From positions 74,751-122,225 of the forward strand of contig CM007334.1 in the NCBI GenBank assembly GCA_000333855.2: a stretch of 47,475 bases of DNA. Reading direction: 5' to 3'. A program made the position numbers and the translations under genes. Below the pieces are notes generated by a model. The model did not search any database. It worked only from the letters and a program-made list of their open reading frames with translations, and was not told the origin of the DNA. The stretch comes from Endotrypanum monterogeii. Taxonomy: Eukaryota; Euglenozoa; Kinetoplastea; Trypanosomatida; Trypanosomatidae. This document shows, one piece after another, positions 8,304-17,378 of this stretch. Numbering within the stretch: position 1 is the stretch's first letter; each line of letters begins with the position of its first letter.

Positions 8304-11162
8304 ATGGCTGCTGCAGGCTTGGATGAGCAATTTCTGCACCGCTGCTGCGTACAGTTTTCGGCGGCGCTGGTTGACCCGTCCGCTGTGAACACAGAGCAGG
8401 CGAACGCGGTTCGGTTTGCGAAGCAGCATGCCGCTACGCACCCACGCGAGCTCGCCCGTGCGCTCGCCTGGCGCGTCGTTGACAGCGCCGATGATACCCT
8501 CGACCAGTGCGTAAACGAGGACCGTGCCGGGGCCTGGAGTTTGCTGACTGCCGTGGTTGCCGAGTGCGGTGACGCCAACAGCGAGGTGTTCCGCACGTCG
8601 CTTGGCGACCAGGTCGCATCTCTCCTGGTGTACCTCGTCGGGTATCGGTGGTACACATCGGTGCGCAGCATTAAGGTGGACGGGCTCCACAGCAGCGCCG
8701 AGGTGGCTCTTACTTATGATAAGGTTGTTCCCGCGTCAGTGATCAACGGCTTCAACGCTAGAAATGTGGACGCGTACGCCGTTACGATGATGAGGCGGCG
8801 CTACCGCAAACACCTCGCCGTGTGGAAGTCTGTCTGGCGTCCAGATGTCTACCAGAACCTGAAGGACATGGTCAAGCGTGTTGAGGCGACGGGCAATTTT
8901 TTGCCACCCATGGCGGAGGACGTCCTCGTGGTACCAGACAGCTACCGGGAAAGCTTGTGGCGACTGCGCCGCACAGCGCCTCGCCCAAGCATCGCACTTG
9001 AGCTTCTGCGTAATTATGGTTGGCCAATGACGACCGTTCCACGTGATAACAATAACATGGTGCGGCCACCGAGCTACGTGCTGCCGCAGACAGAGGCAGA
9101 GCTACGCCAACTGGACCCGGCGATGCACGGGACAGTGTTTCAGTGGCTCAAGACGATGCACCAGAAGCGCGGAGGATGTGCTGGGTGCGATTCCTGGGAC
9201 CACACAAGTGCCCGTTGTCCGTGCGAGGTTCCCTTCTGGCGCTCGCCTAGCGACGAGAGCGCCATGAAAACCCATCGTGCGCTGGTCGCCACTGCCACTG
9301 GCGGGGCGGCGCTTCCGGTCTTGACCTATGTGCAGTCCGCTCGGATCCTTTACGCAGCGAATCTTCGGCTTCCGTTGCGCGTGCCTGAGGCGCTGGACAC
9401 CATCACAAAGCTCATCCGCGATGAGGAGCCGTATGAGGAGTTGCTCGCGGCCTTTGACACGGTACGGGGTGCCGTGACAGGCCCACGCGAGCGCCACGCC
9501 TTGTGGCGGCACGCGTCTTACCATTTGTTGCCCTCTAAAACAGTGTTCGCGAAGGCACACGACGAGGCCCTGAGCCCGTGCATACATAAAATCCGAAACA
9601 TTTTCTCTAGCACGCGTCGTTTTCGGGAGTGGGAGTTGTTGCGGGACGCGGTGGATGTGCTTGACGTCTGCTTCCGCCGTCGCGATGTGCCAAGTCGCAC
9701 TCGCCACCACCTGGACGAGGTGCAAGCGACTGTCTCCTTCTTCTTTTGCCTGGTGGATGGCTCCCTTGCGTCAGGCTTCAGTCCTGCCACGTATGCCCGA
9801 GTGCCGGAGGAGGTGGAGGCGCTCGCTCCACTCAAGGACAACTTATGCCGTGTCTGTCTTGAACCTTTCCATACTGCAGTCGTCTGCCCTGTCGTTCGGA
9901 AAGACGAGGAGGCGGAGCACCGACGCTACAGCAGCGGCGCCAGCGCGACAAAGCCTGTGATTGAGGAGTGGGACTTGCAGGTGGCCCGTCGTGTATTAGA
10001 GGACAATGAATGCCTGTTCATGAAGTACCCGGCCGAGTCGCACCGACTCGTGAGCGCGATGGAGCGTATAGATATGGACGACAGACCTGCAAAGGACTTC
10101 CGTAAGGCTGAGCTGCAACTGGCAGTGAAGCTCGTCCACGAGCGGCGCGTCGCTGTGTGCCCCCAATGCAACGTGACTGGGCACAGTCTGCGCAACTGTG
10201 AGCGCCGCGCATTTCGCGCACTAAATCGAGAGTCATTGCGACCGATTGATGTGCGGCTCGACACCCGAAAGCTCCGCCAGTGTGTGCGCCGCTACTCGGC
10301 CGAGGACGTTGCGCACGGCGAGCTTCTCGATGCCATGGACCTCTACGGGCGTGGTGCTCACGTGCTGCCAGCCGCCTTCATGAAAGCCATCCGTGAAATG
10401 GATGACGCCCGCATTCCGCTCGCTGCTGCTCGTTACGCCACAGACACGGTGCAAAGCTTTTTGCTTTTTAGCAGCTCTACGGACCTCCTGCAGCACCTCC
10501 GCCAGTTTCGTTCCCCACACTTCCCCGAGGTGTGCGTCTTCTGCGACTCCTATCACCACCGCAGTGAAGACTGCACCCGATGCCACGAGGACGAGCGCGG
10601 CTACCTGCAGGAGCTGCGTCGCACTGGCCTGACTCTCTGGACTTACCTGTTGCACCGCGACTCGTATGACCAGCTGCTGCCGACAGACTACGTGCGTGGC
10701 AAGGAGAGCGTGTTTGTGCTTGTTGACCAGTTCGAGACAGACTATCGCCCTGGGGGTATCGGCCGCTCTCGATTTTTTAAGGACAACGATCTGCCTGACA
10801 TGACCCCGGGTGCCATGCTCTCAAACACATACGCGTCCATTACCGACTCGGTGCCTCTGACACAGACCCGCACCACAGCAACGGAGACGCCGACCGCAGC
10901 TACAGAGGCCGCTACAGCCGAAACGGGCGAGCTCACCGGTGCAGAGGCAGCGTTGCTTGGGGGCGGGGAGGAGGTGCTGCAGCAGGTTAGTGACATAGAC
11001 GACAACAAGCATCCCGGTGCCTTCTCTACCTTTGACCCTTCCTCGGAGTCACCGTCGGCAGAGGGGGAACACTCCACGAGAAAGAGGCAACGCAGCGATG
11101 GTGACGATGAGCGTGGGGATCCACACGCTGACGCCCTTTCGGCTAAGGAGGTTGATATGTAG
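8304..11162 (+). CDS. Large protein with four CCHC zinc knuckles
   Basis: A 952-residue protein. The frame is open further upstream, to an ATG at 8166, but the extension is low-quality sequence across the pyrimidine tract, so the ATG at 8304 (context AGCATGG) is chosen. Four exact CX2CX4HX4C zinc knuckles start at C292, C515, C619 and C744. They are separated by 100-220 residues of helix-rich sequence, and no single family is recognised between them. Knuckles of this kind bind single-stranded RNA or DNA. The first 120 residues look all-helical and might be a CTD-interaction-like fold, but I cannot confirm it. The C-terminal 110 residues are Thr/Ala/Glu-rich and acidic, with a short basic KRQR patch. 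Probably an RNA-binding protein, compartment unknown; no mitochondrial presequence or membrane segment is visible. Confidence 0.82.
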   Translation: MAAAGLDEQFLHRCCVQFSAALVDPSAVNTEQANAVRFAKQHAATHPRELARALAWRVVDSADDTLDQCVNEDRAGAWSLLTAVVAECGDANSEVFRTSLGDQVASLLVYLVGYRWYTSVRSIKVDGLHSSAEVALTYDKVVPASVINGFNARNVDAYAVTMMRRRYRKHLAVWKSVWRPDVYQNLKDMVKRVEATGNFLPPMAEDVLVVPDSYRESLWRLRRTAPRPSIALELLRNYGWPMTTVPRDNNNMVRPPSYVLPQTEAELRQLDPAMHGTVFQWLKTMHQKRGGCAGCDSWDHTSARCPCEVPFWRSPSDESAMKTHRALVATATGGAALPVLTYVQSARILYAANLRLPLRVPEALDTITKLIRDEEPYEELLAAFDTVRGAVTGPRERHALWRHASYHLLPSKTVFAKAHDEALSPCIHKIRNIFSSTRRFREWELLRDAVDVLDVCFRRRDVPSRTRHHLDEVQATVSFFFCLVDGSLASGFSPATYARVPEEVEALAPLKDNLCRVCLEPFHTAVVCPVVRKDEEAEHRRYSSGASATKPVIEEWDLQVARRVLEDNECLFMKYPAESHRLVSAMERIDMDDRPAKDFRKAELQLAVKLVHERRVAVCPQCNVTGHSLRNCERRAFRALNRESLRPIDVRLDTRKLRQCVRRYSAEDVAHGELLDAMDLYGRGAHVLPAAFMKAIREMDDARIPLAAARYATDTVQSFLLFSSSTDLLQHLRQFRSPHFPEVCVFCDSYHHRSEDCTRCHEDERGYLQELRRTGLTLWTYLLHRDSYDQLLPTDYVRGKESVFVLVDQFETDYRPGGIGRSRFFKDNDLPDMTPGAMLSNTYASITDSVPLTQTRTTATETPTAATEAATAETGELTGAEAALLGGGEEVLQQVSDIDDNKHPGAFSTFDPSSESPSAEGEHSTRKRQRSDGDDERGDPHADALSAKEVDM

Positions 11163-11526
11163 ATGGATACAGCGGAGGAACCCTCCGTGGCACGTGCGCA
11201 TGTAGGGGAAGAGACGCTGCGGGGTTCCATTACAAATAAAGCTCTTTGCGCCACGTCCAGAGCACGGTAGTGGCGACGACGACGATAGTGGTGGTGGTGG
11301 TGGTGGTGCTGCTGTCGTCGCGGTATATCTGTATGTGGCATGTCCTTTGGCTTTATATGTGCTTAAGCCTGACGGGTCTGGCTCTGTATGACGGCGCAAG
11401 AGGAGCACTTTGGGTGCGTCTGAAGGACAGCCGTGGGGCCGGTGCTGATCGGTTAATAAAGGTGTCTGAGCACGCGTACTCCCCCCTTTGCTATTGGGTG
11501 GTGGGTGTGCTGGAGGGAGGGGAGGG

Positions 11527-11643
11527 TGTGTGTGTGTGTGTGTGTGTGTCCAGCCCATTTCTTCGTTACCTTGGTTCCCTCCTCGAAGAAAAAAAGACGA
11601 CCCCCCCCCCCCACACACACACACACACACACATACACACACA
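11527..11643. repeat. (TG)n and (CA)n fold-back pair
   Basis: A 23-bp (TG)n run at 11527-11549 is followed 63 bp later by a (CA)n run at 11613-11643, just after a poly-C tract. The two are complementary and could form a stem in a transcript. Confidence 0.75.
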
Positions 11644-11744
11644 AAAGGATAAAGCGATCGTACTTTGTCTCGCGTTTTCTTTTTTATTATTTTACTTTCT
11701 GTATGTTCTGTCTTTTTTTTTCTCTTGTTCTCTCTCTCTCCCTC

Positions 11745-11858
11745 CGTGTGTGTATGTGTGTATGCGTGTATGTGTATGTGTGTATGTGTGTGTGTGTATG
11801 TGTGTATGTGTGTATGTGTGTATGTGTGTGTGTGTGTATGTGTGTATGTGTGTCTGTG
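11745..11858. repeat. TG-rich array with periodic TATG
   Basis: About 114 bp of (TG)n interrupted at 6-12 bp spacing by TATG, in places a clean TGTATG hexanucleotide repeat. Confidence 0.9.
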
Positions 11859-12076
11859 CGGCGGCGGGGGCTTATGTTTGTGTGTTTCTCCTTTCCTCCT
11901 TACTTCCTCAGTCTGAGAAGAAGGGAAGGGGGGATGAATGGAATGGTTAAGGCAATATTTAAGCAGGGAGATCGGATTTTCTCGCTGTGCAATAATACAG
12001 TAGTCGCCAGGTTGTACTGCGCATTCATCAAGCTCACATGAAGGCACTGTTGCAGCAGTTGAGAAAGTTTTTTTTT

Positions 12077-12078
<2 letters not shown>

Positions 12079-12111
<33 letters not shown>

Positions 12112-12120
12112 CGTGTGTGT
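12079..12120. repeat. (GT)n microsatellite
   Basis: About 42 bp of GT with two GC interruptions, directly after a T9 run. Confidence 0.9.
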
Positions 12121-12537
12121 GAGGCTCTGGAAAAAAAAAAATGAGCATTTCTAAGAGAGGAGAAAGGGTGTACCTAAAATGTAGTGGTACGTGTGTATGG
12201 AACGAAATACTTCCACGTCCCTGGATTTTCGTTGGGCATGGGTTGGCGTGATGACTCAGGTACCGCCAGAAGAAGCAGCGGGGGGGGGGTAGGGTGGTGG
12301 TGGCGTGGGGGACACAGGGAAAAAGACGTGTGGGTTGGCGTGGACGTGAACTGTGCTCATCAAGGACGCTTCTCGTGTCACGGGCTCACCTTATCCGCGC
12401 TATCCTCACTAGCTTGATGAGCGCTCCACAGGGTGGTGTGAGTATGTAGGGAAAAGGGGAGGCGTGGGATGGCGCGATGCTACCTTGAGCTTGTGTGTCT
12501 CGCTGCCCGGACATGTTTGCTTTCATGTCGCCGGTGG

Positions 12538-12578
12538 CTTCGTTTTTCCATTCTTCTTGACCTTTCCCTTCACTTCAC

Positions 12579-12620
<42 letters not shown>

Positions 12621-12625
12621 AAGAG
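12538..12625 (+). promoter_or_regulatory. Possible spliced-leader acceptor interrupted by (CA)n
   Basis: A pyrimidine tract at 12538-12578 is followed by a (CA)18 run at 12583-12618. The first AGs come after it, at 12622-12625, only 6-9 nt before the ATG at 12632. The microsatellite therefore sits between tract and acceptor. Confidence 0.35.
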
Positions 12626-12631
12626 ATCTAC

Positions 12632-13660
12632 ATGATGCACAAGAAGCTACTGCTGTTTGGGGGTACCGGTTTCGTGGGCTCAGTGATCGCGCAGAGGGCG
12701 TTGATCCGTGGCTACCGCGTTGTCATCGCCACTCGAGGTGGGGCACCGCCACTTGGCTCCCCGATGGATACACTGTACAAGCGAGTGCGCGCGGTCGGTG
12801 GGCCGGCTGCAGCTCGAGAATTTTTGAGTGTAACCTCGACGACGTGTCCGCAGTCTGTGGCATCGTCTTCTGTCAGCAGCAGCAACAGCGACAGCAACTC
12901 TCAGCAGCAGCGTCCGTCAGCGGAGCAACTGACCCAGATGGTGCACCGGAAAAGCGAGGAGAGTGCGCTGGAGTTTGTCAGCATCGACGCATCGAGCAGG
13001 GACCAGGTGTTTCACCTCCTAAAGGATCATCCCGATGCCACTGCAATCATCAACTCAGTCGGCCTTCTCACTCGCGACTACGAGGATGCGCGGCAGGTGA
13101 ACGGGGATGTCATGGTGAACATTGCAGCCGGTGTGTTTCATCCTCAATTGTGTCGGGCCGTGAGCAAAGTTGTCTACGTGTCCGCGGAGCCGTATAATCT
13201 CTACCTGCGACGCACACTTGGCAGTAAGCGACTGCTGAAGGGGTACTTCCACGGAAAGCGCATCGGCGAGAAGTCTGTTTTGGAGAACCTCGGCAGCAAA
13301 GGGGTGGTGCTTCGGCCCAGCTTCATCTATGGTACGCGTCACCTCCTCGTCACCTCCGCAACACATCCCGACGCCGTCAGCACGATATCCCTACCGCTCA
13401 GCTGGGTTGGCTTACCGCTCGATAGGATGCTTACGGCTGTCGGAGGTGGTAAGCTGTTGATGCCACCGGTGAGCGTGAATGTGGTTGCCGAGGCCGCTGT
13501 GCGGGCATGTGTATGGGCTAACAGACCTGAGGCAGACGTGCATGGTATTTGTGATGTTTACCGCATGCGCGATATCTGCAACGCGCCCGATCCGTCGTTG
13601 CATGGGGATGGGGACGGAGCGGGTGGTGGAGAGCCGGGGCGGGGCTCATCCTTCGCGTAG
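12632..13660 (+). CDS. Atypical short-chain dehydrogenase, Coq11/NDUFA9-like
   Basis: A 342-residue protein. The frame is open upstream through a (CA)n run that would encode Thr-His repeats; the ATG-ATG at 12632 directly precedes the Rossmann strand, so it is chosen. Residues 10-16 are GGTGFVG, the NAD(P)-binding turn of extended atypical SDRs. A YX3K pair lies in the segment YFHGK near residue 210, and a following LRPSFIYG segment is typical of the NDUFA9/Coq11 branch. These proteins associate with mitochondrial complex I or with the coenzyme Q synthesis complex, often with a binding rather than a catalytic role. A Ser/Gln-rich insertion (about residues 73-100) interrupts the Rossmann fold after the second strand, and the C-terminus is Gly-rich. 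No clear presequence is visible, as the protein starts directly in the fold. Substrate unknown. Confidence 0.8.
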   Translation: MMHKKLLLFGGTGFVGSVIAQRALIRGYRVVIATRGGAPPLGSPMDTLYKRVRAVGGPAAAREFLSVTSTTCPQSVASSSVSSSNSDSNSQQQRPSAEQLTQMVHRKSEESALEFVSIDASSRDQVFHLLKDHPDATAIINSVGLLTRDYEDARQVNGDVMVNIAAGVFHPQLCRAVSKVVYVSAEPYNLYLRRTLGSKRLLKGYFHGKRIGEKSVLENLGSKGVVLRPSFIYGTRHLLVTSATHPDAVSTISLPLSWVGLPLDRMLTAVGGGKLLMPPVSVNVVAEAAVRACVWANRPEADVHGICDVYRMRDICNAPDPSLHGDGDGAGGGEPGRGSSFA

Positions 13661-14008
13661 GCGAGGTCGATCAGGTTTTTATTGTCAAAAAAAAACAAAG
13701 GCGCTGCAGACGGTGTACCAGAGACGACTGGAAGATGGGATATGGTGTGTGTACTCGTGTGCCGAAAAAGGAGGCGCTGTGTGTGCGTGCGTGTGTGCGT
13801 GTGTGTCACCCTCTCCCTGAGTTTCAAAGCCGTGACGGACAAAAAAAAAGTCGAACAAAAAATAAACACCGCTTACGGTGAGTGGAGGAGGAGGAGAGAG
13901 GGGGACGGAAAGTCTTCTCTGTAGTACCCCCTCTATGTACTTCACCGACTGCGAAACGAGTCCTTCCTGTCACGTGTCAATGCGACTACATGATAGAAAA
14001 AGTTGTAT

Positions 14009-14054
<46 letters not shown>

Positions 14055-14378
14055 ACACACACACTCAATATCTAACTTCCTCTTCACTCACCTCCTCCAC
14101 TCACCTGTCATGTGATCACCTTGATGCTTGTGCACAGGGAGAGTGCACACGTGAGCATTTATATTTCTTGTTTTTTTTTTTTTCGTGTTGGGTGTGCGTC
14201 CTTTTATGATAGTGTATATCACGGGGAGGGAGGGGACAAGAGAAAGCGAAAAAAAAAAAGGACTTGTGTAGATCTTCTCAAAAGCCCATCCATATATATA
14301 CAATACACATCCATAACATCGCCTTGGTGGTGGAGGGGTAGGGTGGGGCGTCAGCATTTCCAGTCAACGTAGTGGGCC
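13661..14378. other. Intergenic region
   Basis: About 0.7 kb with A-rich patches, a TG-rich run near 13780-13807, (CA)n at 14011-14064, and a T14 run at about 14169-14182 that may serve as the pyrimidine tract of the next gene. No gene seen. Confidence 0.6.
14011..14064. repeat. (AC)n microsatellite with one AT interruption
   Basis: 54 bp of AC dinucleotides with a single AT step at about 14050. Confidence 0.95.
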
Positions 14379-15323
14379 ATGGCATATCGATTGACTATGC
14401 GGGTCGCTCGTCCAGCACACAGGATCCTCCAGCAGCGACTGCTGCACCAGCACACCCCTCTTCGCTTTTCACTTCAAAAATGCTCACGGGGCTCACTCGC
14501 GGCTGGGACATCGTCTTCAGCCATATGCATATCGCACCGGCATCTCTCGCAGCAAGGACGTACCTGGCTGAACAAGCTGCGCTACGGTGCCGACGATGCA
14601 CCAACAATGGGGTCGTGGGACAGCGCCTACGAAGATGACGCCATGAACACACGAAAGCTCTACTGCAAAGCGCTTGTGTACGCCTCCGGCGGAAGCCGCC
14701 TCGCGCGTGACTGGATCGCTGGATGCGCTGCTCTTACCAGTCCCGACCCATCCCTTATTTATACAGCACTGCAACATGCTGCGGCAGAGGCAGATGTCCG
14801 CGAGCTGCGTGATCACATCCTTGGGCGCCTGCTTGCACAGGAGAATCCCAAACGAGGCGGTCGCGGCGCCGGTTGCTCAAGCGACCAGGAGGTTCAGTCG
14901 AAGCTTGATGTGAATAAGGAGGTTAAAAAGGACGACGTGGCGCTCGACACAGACCATGAGACAACTGAGACAGCTTCAGCATCTGATTGCGCTATGCAGC
15001 ACCATAGCCAGCATGGTGGTAGCGCGGGTGAGGTGGTGTCGGCACAGCTCACCGCAAAAGAAGTTCTCGATGCAGAAATGTATTTGCTCCAGCGATCACC
15101 GGAGGTGCACTGCTTCATGTATGATACCATGACCGCGAGTCTTTTTCACAGCAACAACGACTTGTGCGCGGTGGAGATGGCGCGGCGGCATACTTTTTGC
15201 ATTGGCTCATCTTTCTTCGGTCTTTCCTTCGATGACCTGACAGAGCTCTGGCGTGTGGTGGAGGCGGAGATGCTGCTCAAAAAGGAGAAGATCAAGATCC
15301 TTGGCCAGCCCTGGGGAGAGTAG
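14379..15323 (+). CDS. Probable mitochondrial protein of unknown function
   Basis: A 314-residue protein starting at a well-placed ATG (GCCATGG). The first 60 residues contain many Arg, Gln, Ser and Leu and no acidic residues, as expected of a mitochondrial presequence. The mature part has two helical blocks, about residues 70-155 and 225-314, joined by an acidic, Ser/Thr/His-rich linker (about 165-220). I recognise no domain or catalytic motif. The C-terminal block is rich in hydrophobic and charged residues and ends in a Lys-rich helix and a Pro-Trp-Gly segment. It could be a kinetoplastid-specific mitoribosome or respiratory-chain component, but nothing in the sequence decides this. Confidence 0.75.
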   Translation: MAYRLTMRVARPAHRILQQRLLHQHTPLRFSLQKCSRGSLAAGTSSSAICISHRHLSQQGRTWLNKLRYGADDAPTMGSWDSAYEDDAMNTRKLYCKALVYASGGSRLARDWIAGCAALTSPDPSLIYTALQHAAAEADVRELRDHILGRLLAQENPKRGGRGAGCSSDQEVQSKLDVNKEVKKDDVALDTDHETTETASASDCAMQHHSQHGGSAGEVVSAQLTAKEVLDAEMYLLQRSPEVHCFMYDTMTASLFHSNNDLCAVEMARRHTFCIGSSFFGLSFDDLTELWRVVEAEMLLKKEKIKILGQPWGE

Positions 15324-16166
15324 CGGTCGTTTAAGACACGTCCTGTGAATTCCCCTCCTCTCCCCTGCTCCCTTATCCGCCTTGCACACACGAAAAAAAG
15401 AAGGGGGTGACACATCACATCACCAGAGAGGGGTTTTAGCTCGTCAGTCCAGTCCCTTGGTCACCGAAATATTGCAAAACGAATAACAACAGAAAAAACA
15501 TATATATATATATATATATATATATTCGTATATGCACCAAGTAAGGGCTCCACAGCGGAGTCTTCCAGAGGATTCCATCGATGAACTTATCGGTGCAGGG
15601 ATACCTCTCTGCTCGTTCACCCCAATCACTCGTGAGCAAGACCTCTCCTCCAAGAAAAAAAAAGTGTCATATCCTGCTGTTCCGAAATGAGGCGCTTTGG
15701 ATGTGAGGAAAAAAAAAAGAAACGTTAGATTTTCTCCTCATTGCAACTCCTCCCTTTCAGCACACACATATACACACACCTCCGCCCTTCTCCTCCTCCT
15801 GCTGCCCTCCCTCTGTCTTACCCTCTTCTTTGTCGCTGCCTCCTCCTCTTTTTTTTTTTGAAATATATATTACATACGCACAAAAAAAAAAAACGTGTGT
15901 TTGTCGGTGCATGGTTGTGGCATTCTTATGCACATGGGGTATTATACTGGATGTAGTCCAGCAGTATTGCATCGCTGTGCGGTCTTTTTTTTTTTTCGCC
16001 CGTATCTTCACTCGTTTTCTCTCCTTTATCCAATTCCCTTCACCTCCGCGGTTCCTCGTCCCTACGCTCTCGAGCTCACAAACACGAACACACATACCAA
16101 CGGATTTGTTACCGCAGCTGTCAAGTTCAGTAGTGTTCTCATTTGCTACCATTGTTCATTGGCGTC
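15324..16166. other. Intergenic region
   Basis: About 0.8 kb. It contains (AT)n at 15500-15525, several short A and T runs, a non-repetitive block at about 15540-15650 of unknown nature, and a long pyrimidine-rich stretch from 15730 to 16070 preceding the proteasome gene. Confidence 0.6.
15985..16074 (+). promoter_or_regulatory. Probable spliced-leader acceptor for the proteasome gene
   Basis: A long pyrimidine tract beginning with T12 at about 15985 runs to 16070. The first AG after it is at 16073-16074, leaving about 92 nt before the ATG at 16167. Confidence 0.5.
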
Positions 16167-17024
16167 ATGTCTCACAGGTACGACTCTCGCACCACCACCT
16201 TTTCCCCTGAGGGTCGCCTCTATCAGGTGGAGTATGCAGTCGAGGCCATTCAGCAGGCTGGCACCGTCATCGGCGTCTGCACGAGGGATGGCATCGTGCT
16301 CGTGGGTCAGAAGATGGCCCCTCATCCGCTTTTCGATAGTGAGCACATGCAAGACAAGAACACCAGTGGGGAGAAGATGTACAAGATTGCTGAGCACATT
16401 GGATGCAGTGTGGCGGGCGTGACGTCAGATGCGTATGCTTTGATGAACTACGCGCGACTCACAGCACAGCGCCACCACTACACGTTCCAGGAGCCCATGG
16501 CACTGGAGGATCTTTGCCGAACCCTGTGTGATGAGAAGCAGCTCTACACACACTACGGGGGTGTGCGCCCCTATGGGGTCTCCTTCATGCTTGCTGGATG
16601 GGATCGCTACCACGGTTATCAGCTGTACACTACCGAGCCGAGCGGCGACTACAGCACTTGGAGTGCATGCGCCATCGGACAGAACGACCAGGTAGCGCAG
16701 TCGCTCTTAAAGAAAGACTGGCGTGAGAACATGACTCTGGATGATGGTATATTGCTGGGGCTGCGTGTGATCGGCAAGACGATGGATACAGCGAAGGTCG
16801 ACCGTGAGCGGGTGGAGGTGGCGGTGCTACACAAGGTAGCCGCCTCGAGTGCCAATCGGCTACTAGATCCGTATCAGCACTGCCCAAAGACGCAGCCGCA
16901 GTTTCATATTTTCAGCCCCAGCGAGCTTCAGCCGCACGCGACTCGCGCTGACCAGGTCGGAGAGGCTGAGGAGCAGGCAGAGGCAGAGCGCCAGCGGCGG
17001 CAGGATGAGGCTCTGGAGTCCTAA
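16167..17024 (+). CDS. 20S proteasome subunit alpha-3 (PSMA4/PRE9 type)
   Basis: A 285-residue alpha-type subunit of the 20S proteasome, a structural gate subunit without peptidase activity. The N-terminal alpha signature is clear: YDSRTTTFSPEGRLYQVEYA from residue 5, which is typical of alpha-3 (PSMA4). The Rossmann-like sandwich of the family follows, with the conserved Cys-Ser-Val-Ala-Gly, Arg-Pro-(Tyr)-Gly-Val-Ser and Gly-(Asp)-Tyr segments in order. The C-terminus is Glu/Gln/Arg-rich and helical, as usual for this subunit, and slightly longer than in yeast or human. The ATG at 16167 gives the standard MSxRYD start; the eight upstream in-frame codons begin with TTG and are not used. It acts in the cytosol and nucleus with the other 13 subunit types in protein turnover. 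Confidence 0.96.
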   Translation: MSHRYDSRTTTFSPEGRLYQVEYAVEAIQQAGTVIGVCTRDGIVLVGQKMAPHPLFDSEHMQDKNTSGEKMYKIAEHIGCSVAGVTSDAYALMNYARLTAQRHHYTFQEPMALEDLCRTLCDEKQLYTHYGGVRPYGVSFMLAGWDRYHGYQLYTTEPSGDYSTWSACAIGQNDQVAQSLLKKDWRENMTLDDGILLGLRVIGKTMDTAKVDRERVEVAVLHKVAASSANRLLDPYQHCPKTQPQFHIFSPSELQPHATRADQVGEAEEQAEAERQRRQDEALES

Positions 17025-17323
17025 TGATGGGAAAATACTTCGGCACTGTATCGGGCGTATCTATGAGATGTTTGTGTGTGTGTGTGTGTGTCAGCCGAGA
17101 CATCTTCCAGCATATTTTTTTTTCTTTCCGTGTATATGAGAAGTCATGTACTCGCTCATATTTATGTCTGTGTGTGCAATGTGGGTATACGGCTATATCC
17201 CATGTGCGGTGGCGAGGGTGAAGATTTCCAAGACAAAGAAACCAACAAAAAAAATTATTCATGGAAGAAGGCACCGACGCAATTATGCATGCGTGCGCAC
17301 CTGCAACGTTTCCATATGTCTCT

Positions 17324-17378
17324 TTGTGTGTGTGTGTATCCCCCCCCCCCACCACACACACACATACACACACACACG
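17324..17378. repeat. (TG)n, poly-C, (CA)n fold-back
   Basis: A (TG)7-8 run, a C11 run and a (CA)n run with one AT step lie within 55 bp. The outer runs are complementary and could form a hairpin with a C-rich loop, the same layout as at 11527-11643. Confidence 0.8.

Larger units (their letters stand above)
11163..12631. other. Intergenic region with extensive TG/CA tracts
   Basis: About 1.5 kb of probable 3' UTR and spacer. It contains GTG and GAC triplet runs near 11276-11318, (TG)n at 11527-11549, a C12 run and (CA)n at 11613-11643, a long TGTATG-type array at 11745-11858, (TG)n at 12079-12120 and (CA)n at 12583-12618. Open frames across these tracts encode only Cys-Val or Thr-His repeats and are not accepted as genes. 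Confidence 0.65.

Noticed and set aside
11246..12041. Two + strand frames rich in Cys-Val and Tyr-Val-Cys
   Set aside because: They are translations of TG/TATG repeats in a 3' flank.
11049..12047. 332-codon minus-strand frame opposite the end of the four-knuckle gene and its 3' flank
   Set aside because: It is mostly Thr-His and Pro-rich translation of (CA)n tracts, overlaps a real gene antisense, and has no domain.
12464..12631. N-terminal extension of the Coq11-like protein
   Set aside because: It would include Thr-His repeats from (CA)n and a pyrimidine tract, and the Rossmann fold begins right after the ATG at 12632.
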